Assembly: GCA_016124385.1 (NCBI GenBank)
Contig: WGNU01000005.1
Location: 62,001-126,000 of the forward strand
DNA length: 64,000 nucleotides
Direction: 5' to 3'
Source of the DNA: Alphaproteobacteria bacterium
GTDB taxonomy: Bacteria > Pseudomonadota > Alphaproteobacteria > Micropepsales > Micropepsaceae
Shown in pieces: positions 46,456-56,008 of this stretch. The notes beneath the pieces are model-generated. The model saw only the letters and a program-made list of their open reading frames with translations, was not told the DNA's origin and searched no databases. Within the stretch, counting starts at the first letter, position 1. Every line of letters starts with the position of its first letter. Both the position numbers and the translations under genes were made by a program.

Positions 46456-47106
46456 CTATCCTTCGAAGGTCGAGGCCGGATTGCCGATGATGGTGAGGAA
46501 CTCGCGGCGCGTCATCGGATCCTTGCGGAAGGCGCCGAGCATCGTCGAGGTCACCATCGTGACGCCCGGCTTGTGGACGCCGCGCGTCGTCATGCATTGA
46601 TGCGCGGCCTCGATGACGACTGCGACGCCTTTGGGCTCGAGCACGGAATGGATCGAGTTGGCGATCTGCGCCGTCATCTTCTCCTGAACCTGGAAGCGCC
46701 GCGCGTAAGTCTCAACCACGCGGGCGAGCTTGGAGATGCCGACAACGCGCTTTGTCGGCAGATAGCCGACATGCGCTTTGCCGATGATGGGCGCCAAATG
46801 GTGCTCGCAATGGGATTCGAAACGGATGTCGCGCAGCACGATCATCTCGTCATAGCCCTCGACTTCCTCGAACGTGCGCTTGAGGAAATCTTCGGGGTCC
46901 TCCGCATACCCGCGGAACCATTCTTCGTAGGCGCGCGCGACCCGCGCGGGCGTGTCGATCAGTCCTTCGCGGTCCGGGTCGTCCCCGGCCCAGCGCAGGA
47001 GCGTACGCACGGCCTCTTCGGCCTCCTCGCGCGTCGGCCGCCCGGTCGGGCTGGGCTGCGGCAGCACGGCGCGCGCGATCGGTGTCTTTCGGTTTGAGGT
47101 GGCCAT
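46456..47106 (-). CDS. folE: GTP cyclohydrolase I
   Basis: 216 residues. Converts GTP to 7,8-dihydroneopterin triphosphate for folate. [22 protein letters not shown] gives the zinc Cys/His ligands, [22 protein letters not shown] and [15 protein letters not shown] complete the active site. The ATG at 47106 follows AAGGAGGGC; an ATG 15 bases upstream is also in frame. Only 6 bp separate it from argE. Confidence 0.96.
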   Translation of the reverse strand: MATSNRKTPIARAVLPQPSPTGRPTREEAEEAVRTLLRWAGDDPDREGLIDTPARVARAYEEWFRGYAEDPEDFLKRTFEEVEGYDEMIVLRDIRFESHCEHHLAPIIGKAHVGYLPTKRVVGISKLARVVETYARRFQVQEKMTAQIANSIHSVLEPKGVAVVIEAAHQCMTTRGVHKPGVTMVTSTMLGAFRKDPMTRREFLTIIGNPASTFEG

Positions 47107-47299
47107 GCCGCCCTCCTTCATGGGGAAGGTGCCGCTCGGGCGGCCCTTCCAGGCGAGTTGGGGAAAAACTGTACCGGACAATCTTACGCAGGCCACCCCG
47201 TGCCGGATCAAGGCCGCGGGCTCCCTTCCGGATTTCACCCGCATGGTTAGTGAGGGGGCTGGTGACAGGCCACTGACAAATCCGTGTGCCGGCGCGCCC
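47107..47299. other. intergenic region between folE and apaG
   Basis: 193 bases including the folE promoter on the minus strand. I see no gene or clear regulatory motif in it. Confidence 0.4.
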
Positions 47300-47692
47300 T
47301 TAGTGGAGCCGGCGCGGCTGGTGCGGGCTGTCCAGCGAGAAGAGAGGGATCGAGACGTCGAACATCTCGCCGCCTGAGGTTTGCATCTGATAATTGCCGA
47401 CCATGAACCCGGTTGGCGTCGAGAGCGGCGCCCCGCTCGTATATTCGTATCTCTCGCCTGGCTTGATCACGGGCTGCTCGCCCACGACGCCAAGGCCGCG
47501 CACTTCCTGCACACCGCCCCGCGCATCGACGATGCGCCAGAACCGCGAGCGCAGCTGCACCGTCTCCGGGCCGTTATTGATGATCCGCACCGTATACGCC
47601 CAGACGTAGTAGTCTTCGTCCGGTGTCGATTGATCGTCGAGATACATCGGCTCGACGGAAACGATAATGTCTCGGGTGATTTGCTCGTACAT
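47300..47692 (-). CDS. apaG: ApaG protein
   Basis: 130 residues, the normal ApaG length. One beta-sandwich domain with [29 protein letters not shown] and the conserved [20 protein letters not shown]. Linked to Co2+ resistance and Ap4A levels in enterics; the biochemical role is unsettled. The ATG at 47692 begins the canonical MYEQITRDI; the longer open frame upstream runs against metZ and is not coding. Confidence 0.93.
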   Translation of the reverse strand: MYEQITRDIIVSVEPMYLDDQSTPDEDYYVWAYTVRIINNGPETVQLRSRFWRIVDARGGVQEVRGLGVVGEQPVIKPGERYEYTSGAPLSTPTGFMVGNYQMQTSGGEMFDVSIPLFSLDSPHQPRRLH

Positions 47693-47828
47693 AAGAGGTA
47701 ACGCCGGCCTCGCCCCACGCAGCGCCCATCGGCAGATGTTTTTAGGGACGCTGGCTCTCTGTGTCCAGCGCCCCGGAAGGTGAACGGCCCGTCCCGCGTG
47801 CACAAGGGCCGATATCATGCGCTCAAGG

Positions 47829-49022
47829 TTAAGCGTAGGCGAGGGCGCCCGCCAGGTCCTCGCAGAGATCGGCTGGATCCTCGAGCCCGACCGAGAGGCG
47901 CAGCATCCCGTCCGAGATGCCGAGCGCGGCCCGCGCATCGGGCGCGAGGCGTTGATGCGTGGTGGTCGCGGGATGCGTGATGAGGCTCTTCGCATCGCCC
48001 AGATTGTTCGAGATGTCGATGAGCCGAAGCGCGTTCGCCACGCGAAAGGCCGCGGCTTTGCCGCCTGCGACAGTGAACGTGACGATTGATCCGCCCATCG
48101 CCATTTGCGCACGGGCAAGCGCCGCCTGCGGATGATCGTCGCGGAAGGGATAGAGGACGCGTTCCACCTTTGCATGCTGACCGAGGAAATCCGCGACCGC
48201 CTCGGCGTGCCGCGACATCTCGCGCACGCGCAGATCGAGCGTCTCAAGGCTCTTGAGCAGCACCCACGCATTGAATGGCGAGAGGGTCGGCCCGGTGTTC
48301 CGCAGGAAGACCTGCAAATGGTCCTTCAGGAACTCGGGATCGCAGAGGATCACGCCGCCGAGGCACCGCCCTTGGCCGTCGATGTGCTTCGTCGCCGAAT
48401 AGATGACGATGTCGGTCCCGAACGCCATCGGCTTTTGCAGCACGGGCGTTGCGAAGACATTGTCGACCATCAGCTTCGCGCCGGCCGCGTGCGCGATCTG
48501 CGCGACCTCGCCCAGATCGATGATCTCGAGCGTCGGGTTGGCCGGCGTCTCCAGGAAAAAGGCCTTCGTCGTTGGGCGAACGGCGGCGCGCCACGCGGCG
48601 AGATCGGGTCCGTGCACCAGCGTCGTCGCGATGCCGAACCGCGGCAGCACTTCCTCGACGATGTAGCGGCACCCGCCGAAGAGCGCCTGCGCGGCGACGA
48701 CATGATCGCCCGCGCGCAGGAAACAGAGGAACGCCGCCGTCACCGCCGCGAGCCCCGTCGCCGTCGCCCGCGCGACCGGCGCGCCTTCGAGGAGCGCCAT
48801 CCGCTCCTCGAACATCTGCACGGTCGGGTTGCCGAAGCGCGAATAGACGAAACCGTCCTCGGTCTGCCTAAAGCGAGCCTCGGCGGATTCCGCGCTCGCA
48901 TAGGCATAGCCGGACGTCAGGAACAAGCCTTCGCTCGTCTCCTGGAATTCGGAGCGCTTGGTGCCGCCGCGCACGGCCCGGGTCTTGGCGCGCCAATTGG
49001 CGGGGTTGGGGTTCTTCTGCAT
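47829..49022 (-). CDS. metZ: O-succinylhomoserine sulfhydrylase
   Basis: 397-residue Cys/Met-metabolism PLP enzyme making homocysteine from O-succinylhomoserine and sulfide. SRFGNPTVQMFEERMALLEGA, MVDNVFATPVLQKP and the Schiff-base lysine K212 in YSATKHIDGQGR are present. The SAM-II riboswitch and terminator upstream confirm a methionine role and distinguish it from cystathionine enzymes. Confidence 0.93.
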   Translation of the reverse strand: MQKNPNPANWRAKTRAVRGGTKRSEFQETSEGLFLTSGYAYASAESAEARFRQTEDGFVYSRFGNPTVQMFEERMALLEGAPVARATATGLAAVTAAFLCFLRAGDHVVAAQALFGGCRYIVEEVLPRFGIATTLVHGPDLAAWRAAVRPTTKAFFLETPANPTLEIIDLGEVAQIAHAAGAKLMVDNVFATPVLQKPMAFGTDIVIYSATKHIDGQGRCLGGVILCDPEFLKDHLQVFLRNTGPTLSPFNAWVLLKSLETLDLRVREMSRHAEAVADFLGQHAKVERVLYPFRDDHPQAALARAQMAMGGSIVTFTVAGGKAAAFRVANALRLIDISNNLGDAKSLITHPATTTHQRLAPDARAALGISDGMLRLSVGLEDPADLCEDLAGALAYA

Positions 49023-49040
49023 CGATCGGTCCTCGGCAAC

Positions 49041-49074
49041 AAAAAAGCCCCCTGCGACATAGGGCGAGGGGGCT
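49041..49074 (-). terminator. intrinsic terminator downstream of the SAM-II aptamer
   Basis: Read on the minus strand, AGCCCCCT pairs with AGGGGGCT and is followed directly by a run of T. It sits between the aptamer and the metZ ATG, so SAM binding probably promotes termination before metZ. Confidence 0.88.
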
Positions 49075-49088
49075 CGTCTCCGAGCGCC

Positions 49089-49150
49089 CGGCCTTTTAGC
49101 AGGATGTTTAACGTGGCCGCGAAGCCGGCCGGCTCAAATCGCCACGTGCG
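49089..49150 (-). ncRNA. SAM-II riboswitch
   Basis: On the minus strand the core runs CGTGGCGATTTG, CCGGCCGGCTTCG, GCCACGTTAAACA, then GCTAAAA. This is the SAM-II H-type pseudoknot consensus (GATTTG, CACGTTAAACA and GCTAAA blocks with correct spacing). It senses S-adenosylmethionine and controls metZ. Confidence 0.95.
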
Positions 49151-49281
49151 GGGGTCTTTAGGCCCACTCCGCGGCCGGGTCAAGGCGCCGATTGGAGATA
49201 TCTCTGGGGAGAACGATCGCATGCGTCTCGCGCCCGTCCGCCCTATGATGCCCTGAGACAGTCAACGAGTCGGGATCAATC

Positions 49282-50424
49282 ATGGGCGAGCGCACCCTCT
49301 TTGCGATGGCCGGAGCGGCGGACGCGGCCGCCGCGGGCGCGCGCCACTCGACCGGCCTCCTGCCCGCCCATGACCTGCGCGGACTGATCGCTTCGCGCGA
49401 AATCGTGGCAGGCCCCGACATCACCGACGACCAGATCCAGCCGGCCTCGCTCGATCTGAGATTAGGGCCGATTGCCTATCGGGTCCGCGCGAGCTTCCTG
49501 CCCGGCGAGGCGCGCGTCCGCGATAAGCTGGCCGATCTCGCGCTCCATGAGATCGACCTCACGAAAGGCGCCGTGCTCGAAACGGGCTGCGTCTATCTTG
49601 TGCCGCTGATCGAGCAATTGGCGCTCGGCTATCGCACCTCGGCCACGGCGAACGCGAAAAGCTCGACCGGCCGGCTCGACGTCTTCACGCGTCTTGTCAC
49701 GGACAATGGCAAGGAATTCGACCGCGTCGAGTCCGGTTATCACGGCCCCCTCTATGCGGAGATCAGCCCACGGACGTTCTCGATCCTTGTGCGCATGGGC
49801 TCGCGGCTCAACCAGATCCGCCTGCGGCGCGGCTCGCCCGTTTTCTCCGATACGGCCTTGAAGAAGCTTCAGGAGGAAGAGCGTGTCGTCCAGGGCCCCG
49901 TCGACATCGACGACGGAATCGCGCTCACCGTCGATCTGACGGGAGACGAAGTGACGGGTCTCGTTGGCTACCGCGCCAAGCGCCATGCCGGCCTTATCGA
50001 TGTCGATCGTGTCGCTGCGTATGACGCGGCGGATTTCTGGGAGCCAGTCCACGCCCGTAAGGCGCGCGCGATCGTCCTTGATCCGCAGGAATTCTATATC
50101 CTCGCCTCGCGCGAGGCCGTGTCGATCCCGCCCGAATTTGCTGCCGAGATGGTTCCCTATAATCCGCTGGTCGGCGAGTTCCGCGTGCACTACGCGGGCT
50201 TCTTCGATCCGGGGTTCGGCTATTCGGACGCGGGCGGCGCCGGCAGCCGCGCGGTTCTGGAAGTGCGCAGCCACGAAGTGCCTTTCATCCTGGAGCACGC
50301 CCAGACAGTCGGCCGCCTCGTCTTTGAGCGGATGATCGAGGCGCCGGGCGCGCTCTACGGCCAGGTCGGCTCGAACTATCAGGGCCAGGGCCTGAAGCTC
50401 TCCAAGCACTTCCGCCGATTCTGA
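49282..50424 (+). CDS. dcd: 2'-deoxycytidine 5'-triphosphate deaminase
   Basis: 380 residues, about twice the length of enteric Dcd and typical of the alphaproteobacterial form, with two dUTPase-like halves. LLPAHDLRGLIASREI, IQPASLDLRLGPIAYRVRASFLPG and TANAKSSTGRLDVFTRL are conserved, and the C-terminus FERMIEAPGALYGQVGSNYQGQGLKLSKHF is diagnostic. It supplies dUTP/dUMP for thymidylate synthesis. Confidence 0.93.
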   Translation: MGERTLFAMAGAADAAAAGARHSTGLLPAHDLRGLIASREIVAGPDITDDQIQPASLDLRLGPIAYRVRASFLPGEARVRDKLADLALHEIDLTKGAVLETGCVYLVPLIEQLALGYRTSATANAKSSTGRLDVFTRLVTDNGKEFDRVESGYHGPLYAEISPRTFSILVRMGSRLNQIRLRRGSPVFSDTALKKLQEEERVVQGPVDIDDGIALTVDLTGDEVTGLVGYRAKRHAGLIDVDRVAAYDAADFWEPVHARKARAIVLDPQEFYILASREAVSIPPEFAAEMVPYNPLVGEFRVHYAGFFDPGFGYSDAGGAGSRAVLEVRSHEVPFILEHAQTVGRLVFERMIEAPGALYGQVGSNYQGQGLKLSKHFRRF

Positions 50425-50444
50425 GTGCCCGGCGCAGGACGCCA

Positions 50445-51413
50445 CTAGCCCGCGCTGCAGCTGGCTCCACCCAGCACACAGAAGGCGGCGCAATGAGGGT
50501 GGTTGAGGGCAACCGGCCGCGACGCTTCGGTGAGGGTAGAGCCCATCTCGAATTGCCGGTCATAGGCAAGGAGCGTGCAGGAAAGGACGCTGGGTCTTGC
50601 GGCGCCTTGCCGTTCCACGACCATGCGCGAGCTCGCGCACATGATGGAGGCTGGGTCCTTGCCGAGAATGCCCCAGCACGATGTCGTGATCTCGGGAACG
50701 TCTCGGGCCGCGTCCATTTCGGGGAAGATCACGAGTTCGCCCGGATCGCGCGCATTGATCGCTAAATTCTCACGCACGAACAATTGCGCGAAACTGTCCC
50801 GCACCCGGTCCTCGCTCTCTTCGGCCCAATTGCGGCTGGCGACCGCGAGACGGAAGCCGTTCTCGCTCAGCCAGCGCATCCCCTCGAGCGACTTCGAGAA
50901 GGCGCCGGCGCCTCGTTCCGCATCGTGAATAGCCGCGCTCGCATGATCGAGACTCACCCGAAAGACGAGCCGCACGCGGTCGCTTTCGGGGAGCGCCGCC
51001 AGCGCGGCCCGTACGGGTCTGCGGGCCATCGGCTGCATGGCGTTCGTCAGCACGAGGACGGAAAAGCCGCGGCCGAGCGCTTCGGCGATCATCGCCGGAA
51101 ACGCGGGATTGAGGAACGGCTCGCCGCCCGTGAAGCCGATCTCGCTCGGCCGGTCGGCGCGCGTGTCTGCCTCGTCGAGAAAGGCGCGAACGTCGGCAAG
51201 GCTCAGATAGGCCAGCCGGTCGTTCGTCGGCGAGCTTTCGATATAGCAATGGGCGCACGCGATGTTGCAGAGCGTGCCCGTGTTGAACCAGAGCGTCCGA
51301 AGAGCCTGAAGCGGCACCTGGGCGCGGGCCTCGCCTGTGGCGGTGCGCTCCGGGTCCTGAAACTTCGCGGGGTCCAGCGTCGGGCGGCGGTCGGCAAGGG
51401 TTGTCGGGCGCAT
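50445..51413 (-). CDS. radical SAM protein
   Basis: 322 residues. The [4Fe-4S]/SAM motif CNIACAHC has C49, C53 and C56, followed by IGFTGGEPFLNP (SAM contact). A C-terminal cysteine group (SCTLLAYDR... then NHPHCAAFCVLGGASCS) suggests an auxiliary iron-sulfur cluster of SPASM type. Substrate unknown and the neighbours, dcd and tRNA-Gly, give no clue. I do not recognise a named family. Confidence 0.87.
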   Translation of the reverse strand: MRPTTLADRRPTLDPAKFQDPERTATGEARAQVPLQALRTLWFNTGTLCNIACAHCYIESSPTNDRLAYLSLADVRAFLDEADTRADRPSEIGFTGGEPFLNPAFPAMIAEALGRGFSVLVLTNAMQPMARRPVRAALAALPESDRVRLVFRVSLDHASAAIHDAERGAGAFSKSLEGMRWLSENGFRLAVASRNWAEESEDRVRDSFAQLFVRENLAINARDPGELVIFPEMDAARDVPEITTSCWGILGKDPASIMCASSRMVVERQGAARPSVLSCTLLAYDRQFEMGSTLTEASRPVALNHPHCAAFCVLGGASCSAG

Positions 51414-51463
51414 AGGACTATCTTGAGGAGCGGTTAGCCGGCGTGCTAATCACATTTCCGCGC

Positions 51464-51537
51464 GCGGGTGTAGCTCAATGGTAGAGCAGAAGCTTCCCAA
51501 GCTTACGACGAGGGTTCGATTCCCTTCACCCGCTCCA
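51464..51537 (+). tRNA. tRNA-Gly (anticodon CCC)
   Basis: Acceptor GCGGGTG pairs with CACCCGC, D-arm GCTC/GAGC, anticodon loop TTCCCAA giving CCC, T-arm with GGTTCGATTCC, and an encoded CCA end. It reads GGG codons. Confidence 0.96.
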
Positions 51538-51640
51538 AGCGCCTTGCCTTGTGGCATCGCTTTTCGCCAGACTTGAGGCCATCGATCTTTCAAGCCAAGC
51601 GGGCGCCGCGCGCGCCTGCCTCAGCTCAAGGAATGCCGAG

Positions 51641-52657
51641 ATGAAACAACGTCGCCTGGGCCGCAGCGCGATCGCCGTGTCCGACATCTGCATGGGAACG
51701 ATGACCTTCGGCAGCGGCGCCGATGAGAAGATGGCCCATCGCGTGCTCGATAAATCGCTCGATGCCGGCATCAATTTCTTCGACACGGCCGAGAACTACC
51801 CTGTGCCGCCGGACCCCAAATGGGCCGGCCAGACGGAGGAGATCGTCGGCCGCTGGATGAAGACGAAGAACCGCGACGCGATCATCCTGGCAACCAAAGT
51901 ATGCGGTCCGAGCCACGGCTGGATCCGCGGCTCGATGCGAGCCGGCATGACAGCGCTCGACCGGCACAACATCACCCGTGCGCTCGAGGCGAGCCTCAAA
52001 CGTCTGCAGACGGACTACGTCGATCTCTATCAGACCCATTGGCCCGATCACGGCACGGCCTATGACGAGACGATGGAAACGCTCGACGAGCTGGTGCGCG
52101 CAGGCAAGGTGCGGATCGTCGGCTGCAGCAACGAGACCACCTGGGGCCTCATGAAGAGCCTCGAGGCCTCTTCGCGCCTTGGCGCCGTGCGCTACGAGAC
52201 GATCCAGAACAATTTCAGCCTCAACAATCGCCGCTTCGAGGACGAGCTGGCTGCCGCCTGCCGCAAGGAAGGCGTCAGCCTCATTCCCTATTCACCGCTT
52301 GGCGGCGGTGTGCTCTCCGGCAAATACAACGACGGCAAGCGGCCCGAGGGTGCGCGCTTCTCCCGCTATCTTGAGATGGGTGGCCGCCAGGCCGCGATGG
52401 CGAAGCGCTTCGTCAATGAGAAGTCGCTTGCCTCGACCGAACGCTTCATGAAGATTGCGGCGGAGGCCGGGATGCCGCCCGTGACGCTCGCGACCGCCTG
52501 GAGTAAGCAGCTCGATTTCGTCGCTTCGACGATCGTCGGCGTGACGCACGAGGATCAGCTTCCCGATATTCTGGCGGCCGGCGAGATCACGCTTCCCGAC
52601 GATGTGATGAAGGCAATCGACGCGGTGACGAAGGAGATCCTCTACCCGATGGGGTAG
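51641..52657 (+). CDS. aldo/keto reductase
   Basis: 338-residue NADPH-dependent (alpha/beta)8 reductase. The catalytic tetrad is seen in INFFDTAENY (Asp, Tyr), ILATKV (Lys) and YQTHWPDHGT (His). GCSNETTWGLMKSL and the C-terminal IVGVTHEDQLPDI are family features. It resembles the YajO/Tas-like subgroup. Substrate unknown. The ATG at 51641 begins the canonical MKQRRLGRS. Confidence 0.9.
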   Translation: MKQRRLGRSAIAVSDICMGTMTFGSGADEKMAHRVLDKSLDAGINFFDTAENYPVPPDPKWAGQTEEIVGRWMKTKNRDAIILATKVCGPSHGWIRGSMRAGMTALDRHNITRALEASLKRLQTDYVDLYQTHWPDHGTAYDETMETLDELVRAGKVRIVGCSNETTWGLMKSLEASSRLGAVRYETIQNNFSLNNRRFEDELAAACRKEGVSLIPYSPLGGGVLSGKYNDGKRPEGARFSRYLEMGGRQAAMAKRFVNEKSLASTERFMKIAAEAGMPPVTLATAWSKQLDFVASTIVGVTHEDQLPDILAAGEITLPDDVMKAIDAVTKEILYPMG

Positions 52658-52666
52658 AGGTGTCGC

Positions 52667-54184
52667 CTATTCGTCCACTTCGTCGAGCTCGACGCCGTAG
52701 CCCCAGAGCCGCTCGACATGGGCGACGACGAGGTCGCGCGTTGCCTCGGCGAGCGGCACGCCGCGGTGGCGATAATGGACGAGCGAGAGTGTCCGGTCGC
52801 CGTCGAGATCGGCTTGCGTCACCTGAATGTTCGGCTCCAGCTGTCCGAGCTCGTACATCGAGGCCAGCCGCGCGCGAACGCGCTGATAGCCGCCCTCTGA
52901 ATGGATCGCGGAGACCTCGTAATTGGGCGACTCCGCTTCGTCGTGCACCGCGAACATGCGGAAATCGCGCATCACCTTGGGCGAGAGAAACTGCAGGATG
53001 AAGCTCTCGTCGCGGTAATTGGCCCAGGCGTTCTTCAGGACATCCCGCCAATCGCCCTTGCCGGCGAAATCCGGGAACCAGTCGCGATCCTCCGCCGTCG
53101 GATTTTCGGAGATGCGGCGGATATCGGCCATCATCGCGAAGCCGAGCGCATAGGGGTTGATGCCGCCATAGCGCGGATCGTCGAACCCCGGCTGGAAGAC
53201 GACGCTCGTATGGCTATGCAGGAATTCCAGCATCGATCCTTCGGTGATGAGCCCCTTCTCGAAGAGCGTGGAGAGAATGTAGTGGTGAACGAAGGTCGCG
53301 CAGCCTTCGTTCATCACCTTGGTTTGCTTTTGCGGATAGAAATATTGCGAGAGGTTGCGCACGATGCGCAGGATCTCGCGTTGCCAGGGCCGGAGCGTCG
53401 GTGAGTGCTTCTCGAGGAAATAGAGGATGTTCTCTTCCGGCAGCTTGAGGAGCGAGGCGCCGCCCTCGAACGCGGGATCTTCCTCTTCGTCGTCCGGCTG
53501 ACGGATCGCCTGCGATTCCGGCAGCGTGCGCCACAATTCACTGAAGCTTTCTTCGTCATAGCGCAGCCGCGCCTGGCGCTGCTTTTCCATCGCGACGCGT
53601 GAGGGGCGGGGCGGCCGGCGATAGCGAAAAACGCCTTGGTCCATCAGCGCGTGAGCGGAATCGATCACCTGCTCGACCGCAGCCGCACCATACTTCTCTT
53701 CGCACCGCGCGATATATTGCTTGGAGAACGCGAGATAATCGAGGATCGCCTCCGCGTTCGTCCACTGACGGAAGAGGTAGTTGTTCTTGAAGAAATGATT
53801 GTGCCCGAAGGCCGCATGCGCGGTCACCAGCGCCTGCATCGTCATGGTGTTCTCTTCCATGAGATAGGAGATGCAGGGGCTGGAATTGATCACGATCTCA
53901 TAGGCGAGCGCCGTATAGCCCTTCTGGTAGAGCGTCGCCTCGCGCGCGAACAGCTTGCCGAACGACCAGTGCTGATACATCAGCGGCATGCCGTGGCTGG
54001 AATAGGCATCCAGCATCTGTTCCGACGCGATGATCTCGATCTGGTTGGGATAGACGTCGAGCTTGAGGTCGTTGAGCGCGATGTCTTCGATCGCCTTGTA
54101 GGCGCGCTCGAGTGTCTCGAAATCCCATTCCGATCCCTCGAAGAGCGGGCGTGTCGCGGGAAGATTGCCCGTATTCGTGCTCAT
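52667..54184 (-). CDS. SpoVR family protein
   Basis: 505 residues. Begins ...WDFETLERAYKAIEDIALNDLKLDVYPNQIEIIASEQMLDAYSSHGMPLMYQHWSFGK, the hallmark SpoVR N-terminus. HAAFGHNHFFKNNYLF and MNEGCATFVHHYI carry conserved histidines. In non-sporing bacteria SpoVR (YcgB) sits with PrkA and YeaH and is induced in starvation. The ATG at 54184 overlaps the yeaH stop, so the genes are coupled. Confidence 0.93.
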   Translation of the reverse strand: MSTNTGNLPATRPLFEGSEWDFETLERAYKAIEDIALNDLKLDVYPNQIEIIASEQMLDAYSSHGMPLMYQHWSFGKLFAREATLYQKGYTALAYEIVINSSPCISYLMEENTMTMQALVTAHAAFGHNHFFKNNYLFRQWTNAEAILDYLAFSKQYIARCEEKYGAAAVEQVIDSAHALMDQGVFRYRRPPRPSRVAMEKQRQARLRYDEESFSELWRTLPESQAIRQPDDEEEDPAFEGGASLLKLPEENILYFLEKHSPTLRPWQREILRIVRNLSQYFYPQKQTKVMNEGCATFVHHYILSTLFEKGLITEGSMLEFLHSHTSVVFQPGFDDPRYGGINPYALGFAMMADIRRISENPTAEDRDWFPDFAGKGDWRDVLKNAWANYRDESFILQFLSPKVMRDFRMFAVHDEAESPNYEVSAIHSEGGYQRVRARLASMYELGQLEPNIQVTQADLDGDRTLSLVHYRHRGVPLAEATRDLVVAHVERLWGYGVELDEVDE

Positions 54185-55497
54185 GCCTGGGCGGCCTCGC
54201 GGTCGCGCGCGAAAAGTTCGCGGAAGACGGGAAAAATGTCGGCGGGTTTGGAGATGCGCGTCGTCGCGAAATTCGCCCACCCCTTGGCGACGGTTCGATA
54301 AGCGCGCCAGAGTTCGGCGCCCGATTCCTCGGAGGAGAAGACTTCCATTTCACGCTCGTCGAGGATCTCGATATAGGCGTAATACTGGCAGCGCGGCATC
54401 ACGGCCGTGTTGAGCAGCTCGACGCATCGTTGTGCGTCGCCCGATTGCGTGTAGCCGTCGCTCGCCTGCGCCACATAGATGTTCCAATCGGCCGTCGAGT
54501 AGCGGTCTTTAACGATCGTCAGCATTTCATCGAGCGCGGTCGAGACGACCGTGCCGCCGGACTGCCGTGAATAGAAGAACGTCTGCTCGTCCACCTCCTG
54601 CGCCTCGTGGGTGTGGCGAATGAAGACGACGTCCAGCCGCTCGTAGCGGCGTTTGAGGAAGAGGTGCAACAGCATGAAGAAGCGCTTCGCCAGATCCTTC
54701 TCGCGTTCGCCCATGGAGCCCGAGACGTCCATCAGGCAGAACATCACCGCCTGCGTCGTCGGTTTCGGCACCTGCTGGAACGCGTTGAAGCGCACATCGA
54801 CCGGATCGAGAAACGGCACCCACTTGCGCTTTTTCTCCAGCCGCTCGATCTCGGCCGTCAGCACGGCGATCTTGTCGTCCCGGCCCTCGCTATAGGGCCG
54901 CTCGCGCAGCGCGGCGACTTCGCCTTCCAACGCTTCAATCTCGCTCGCCTTCGGCCGGCGCATCGCGATCCGCCGCCCGAAGGAATTGCGCATCGTACGC
55001 ACGAGATTGATGTTGGTGGGCGAGCCCGCCGTCGTGAAGCCCGCGCGCGACCAGGAATGCGTCTTCAACTCTTTCAGCGAGGTTTTCACGAGGTTCGGCA
55101 GCTCGAGATCCTCAAAGAAGATGTCGAGCAGCTCGTCCTGGGAGAGCGTGAACTCGAAATCGTCCTCCATCTCGCCGGAATCGGAAGCTTCTTTGCCGCG
55201 CTGCCCGCCTTGTCCCTGGCGGGGCTTTTGGATCTGATCGCCCGGCACGAACTCCTTGTTGCCGGGAACCACCCACTCCCGTTCGCCGCCCGAGTGCGAG
55301 AGCCGAAAGCGCGGCTCCTTCGTCGATTTCGTCGGGATGCGGATTTTCTGGTCCTTGGCGAAATCGGTGACCGTCGCGTCCTTCAGCGATTTCTGGACGG
55401 CCTCGCGAATCTGCGCCCGCGCGCGCCGGATGAAGCGCTGCCGGTTGGTGAGGCTTTTCCCTTTCGGGTTGAGGCGTCGGTCGATGATCGTGGGCAT
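54181..55497 (-). CDS. yeaH: DUF444/YeaH family VWA-like protein
   Basis: 438 residues. The start PTIIDRRLNPKGKSLTNRQRFIRR aligns with the known YeaH N-terminus, which is why the ATG at 55497 is preferred to upstream starts. A Gly/Gln-rich linker follows, then a von Willebrand A-like domain with the MIDAS MDVSGSMGEREKDL near residue 258. It works with the PrkA kinase in stress responses; its molecular role is unknown. Confidence 0.92.
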   Translation of the reverse strand: MPTIIDRRLNPKGKSLTNRQRFIRRARAQIREAVQKSLKDATVTDFAKDQKIRIPTKSTKEPRFRLSHSGGEREWVVPGNKEFVPGDQIQKPRQGQGGQRGKEASDSGEMEDDFEFTLSQDELLDIFFEDLELPNLVKTSLKELKTHSWSRAGFTTAGSPTNINLVRTMRNSFGRRIAMRRPKASEIEALEGEVAALRERPYSEGRDDKIAVLTAEIERLEKKRKWVPFLDPVDVRFNAFQQVPKPTTQAVMFCLMDVSGSMGEREKDLAKRFFMLLHLFLKRRYERLDVVFIRHTHEAQEVDEQTFFYSRQSGGTVVSTALDEMLTIVKDRYSTADWNIYVAQASDGYTQSGDAQRCVELLNTAVMPRCQYYAYIEILDEREMEVFSSEESGAELWRAYRTVAKGWANFATTRISKPADIFPVFRELFARDREAAQA

Positions 55498-55517
55498 GGC
55501 CTGCTCGTTTAACGCCA

Positions 55518-55997
55518 TCAACTATAGGGCGTTCCATCCTTGTGCGTGAACACCCATTCCCCATCCGGGCCGAGGTGAGCGGCGAGATCGTCGCGCGGGT
55601 AGGTACCCATATCACTAGGCGTCCGGTCGCCGACCTCAAGATAGTGGACTGGCGTTTGCGATCGGTTGACGAGCTGGTGCGCGGCGCCCGCGGCGGGAAA
55701 CCCGACACACATGCCCGGCCGCAGCGTCGCTTCGCCCTCCTCGGTGACCAAAATCACCTCGCCTTCAAGGACATAGACGAACTCGTCTTGACGGGAATGG
55801 CGATGCAGCAGGGCACATTCGCCGCCCGGCGCCAGGATCGTGAGGTTAACTCCGATGTTCTTTGGACCGACGGCGTCGGCAAGCCCTCGTTTCAGGCGCC
55901 CGGCCATGCGGCTCGCGAACGGTTCGGGGTAGCGTGAAGGCTTTACTCGGGGCGGCACGTCGAGCGCGACGACAGGCGCGGGCTTGGGGCCGCTCAT
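55518..55997 (-). CDS. cupin domain protein
   Basis: 159 residues. A conserved RmlC-like cupin: LHRHSRQDEFVYVLEGEVILVTEEGEATLRPG (motif 1, His ligands) and AAHQLVNRSQTPVHYLEVGDR (motif 2). The C-terminal PRDDLAAHLGPDGEWVFTHKDG is typical of one cupin subgroup annotated as transcriptional-regulator-like. It lies between prkA and yeaH, an unusual insertion in this cluster. Ligand unknown. Confidence 0.87.
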   Translation of the reverse strand: MSGPKPAPVVALDVPPRVKPSRYPEPFASRMAGRLKRGLADAVGPKNIGVNLTILAPGGECALLHRHSRQDEFVYVLEGEVILVTEEGEATLRPGMCVGFPAAGAAHQLVNRSQTPVHYLEVGDRTPSDMGTYPRDDLAAHLGPDGEWVFTHKDGTPYS

Positions 55998-56008
55998 GAG
56001 AGGGTCGA

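Noticed and set aside
47693-48271. Upstream extension of the apaG frame
   Set aside because: It overlaps metZ out of frame, is Arg/Ser-rich nonsense, and ApaG has its canonical start at 47692.
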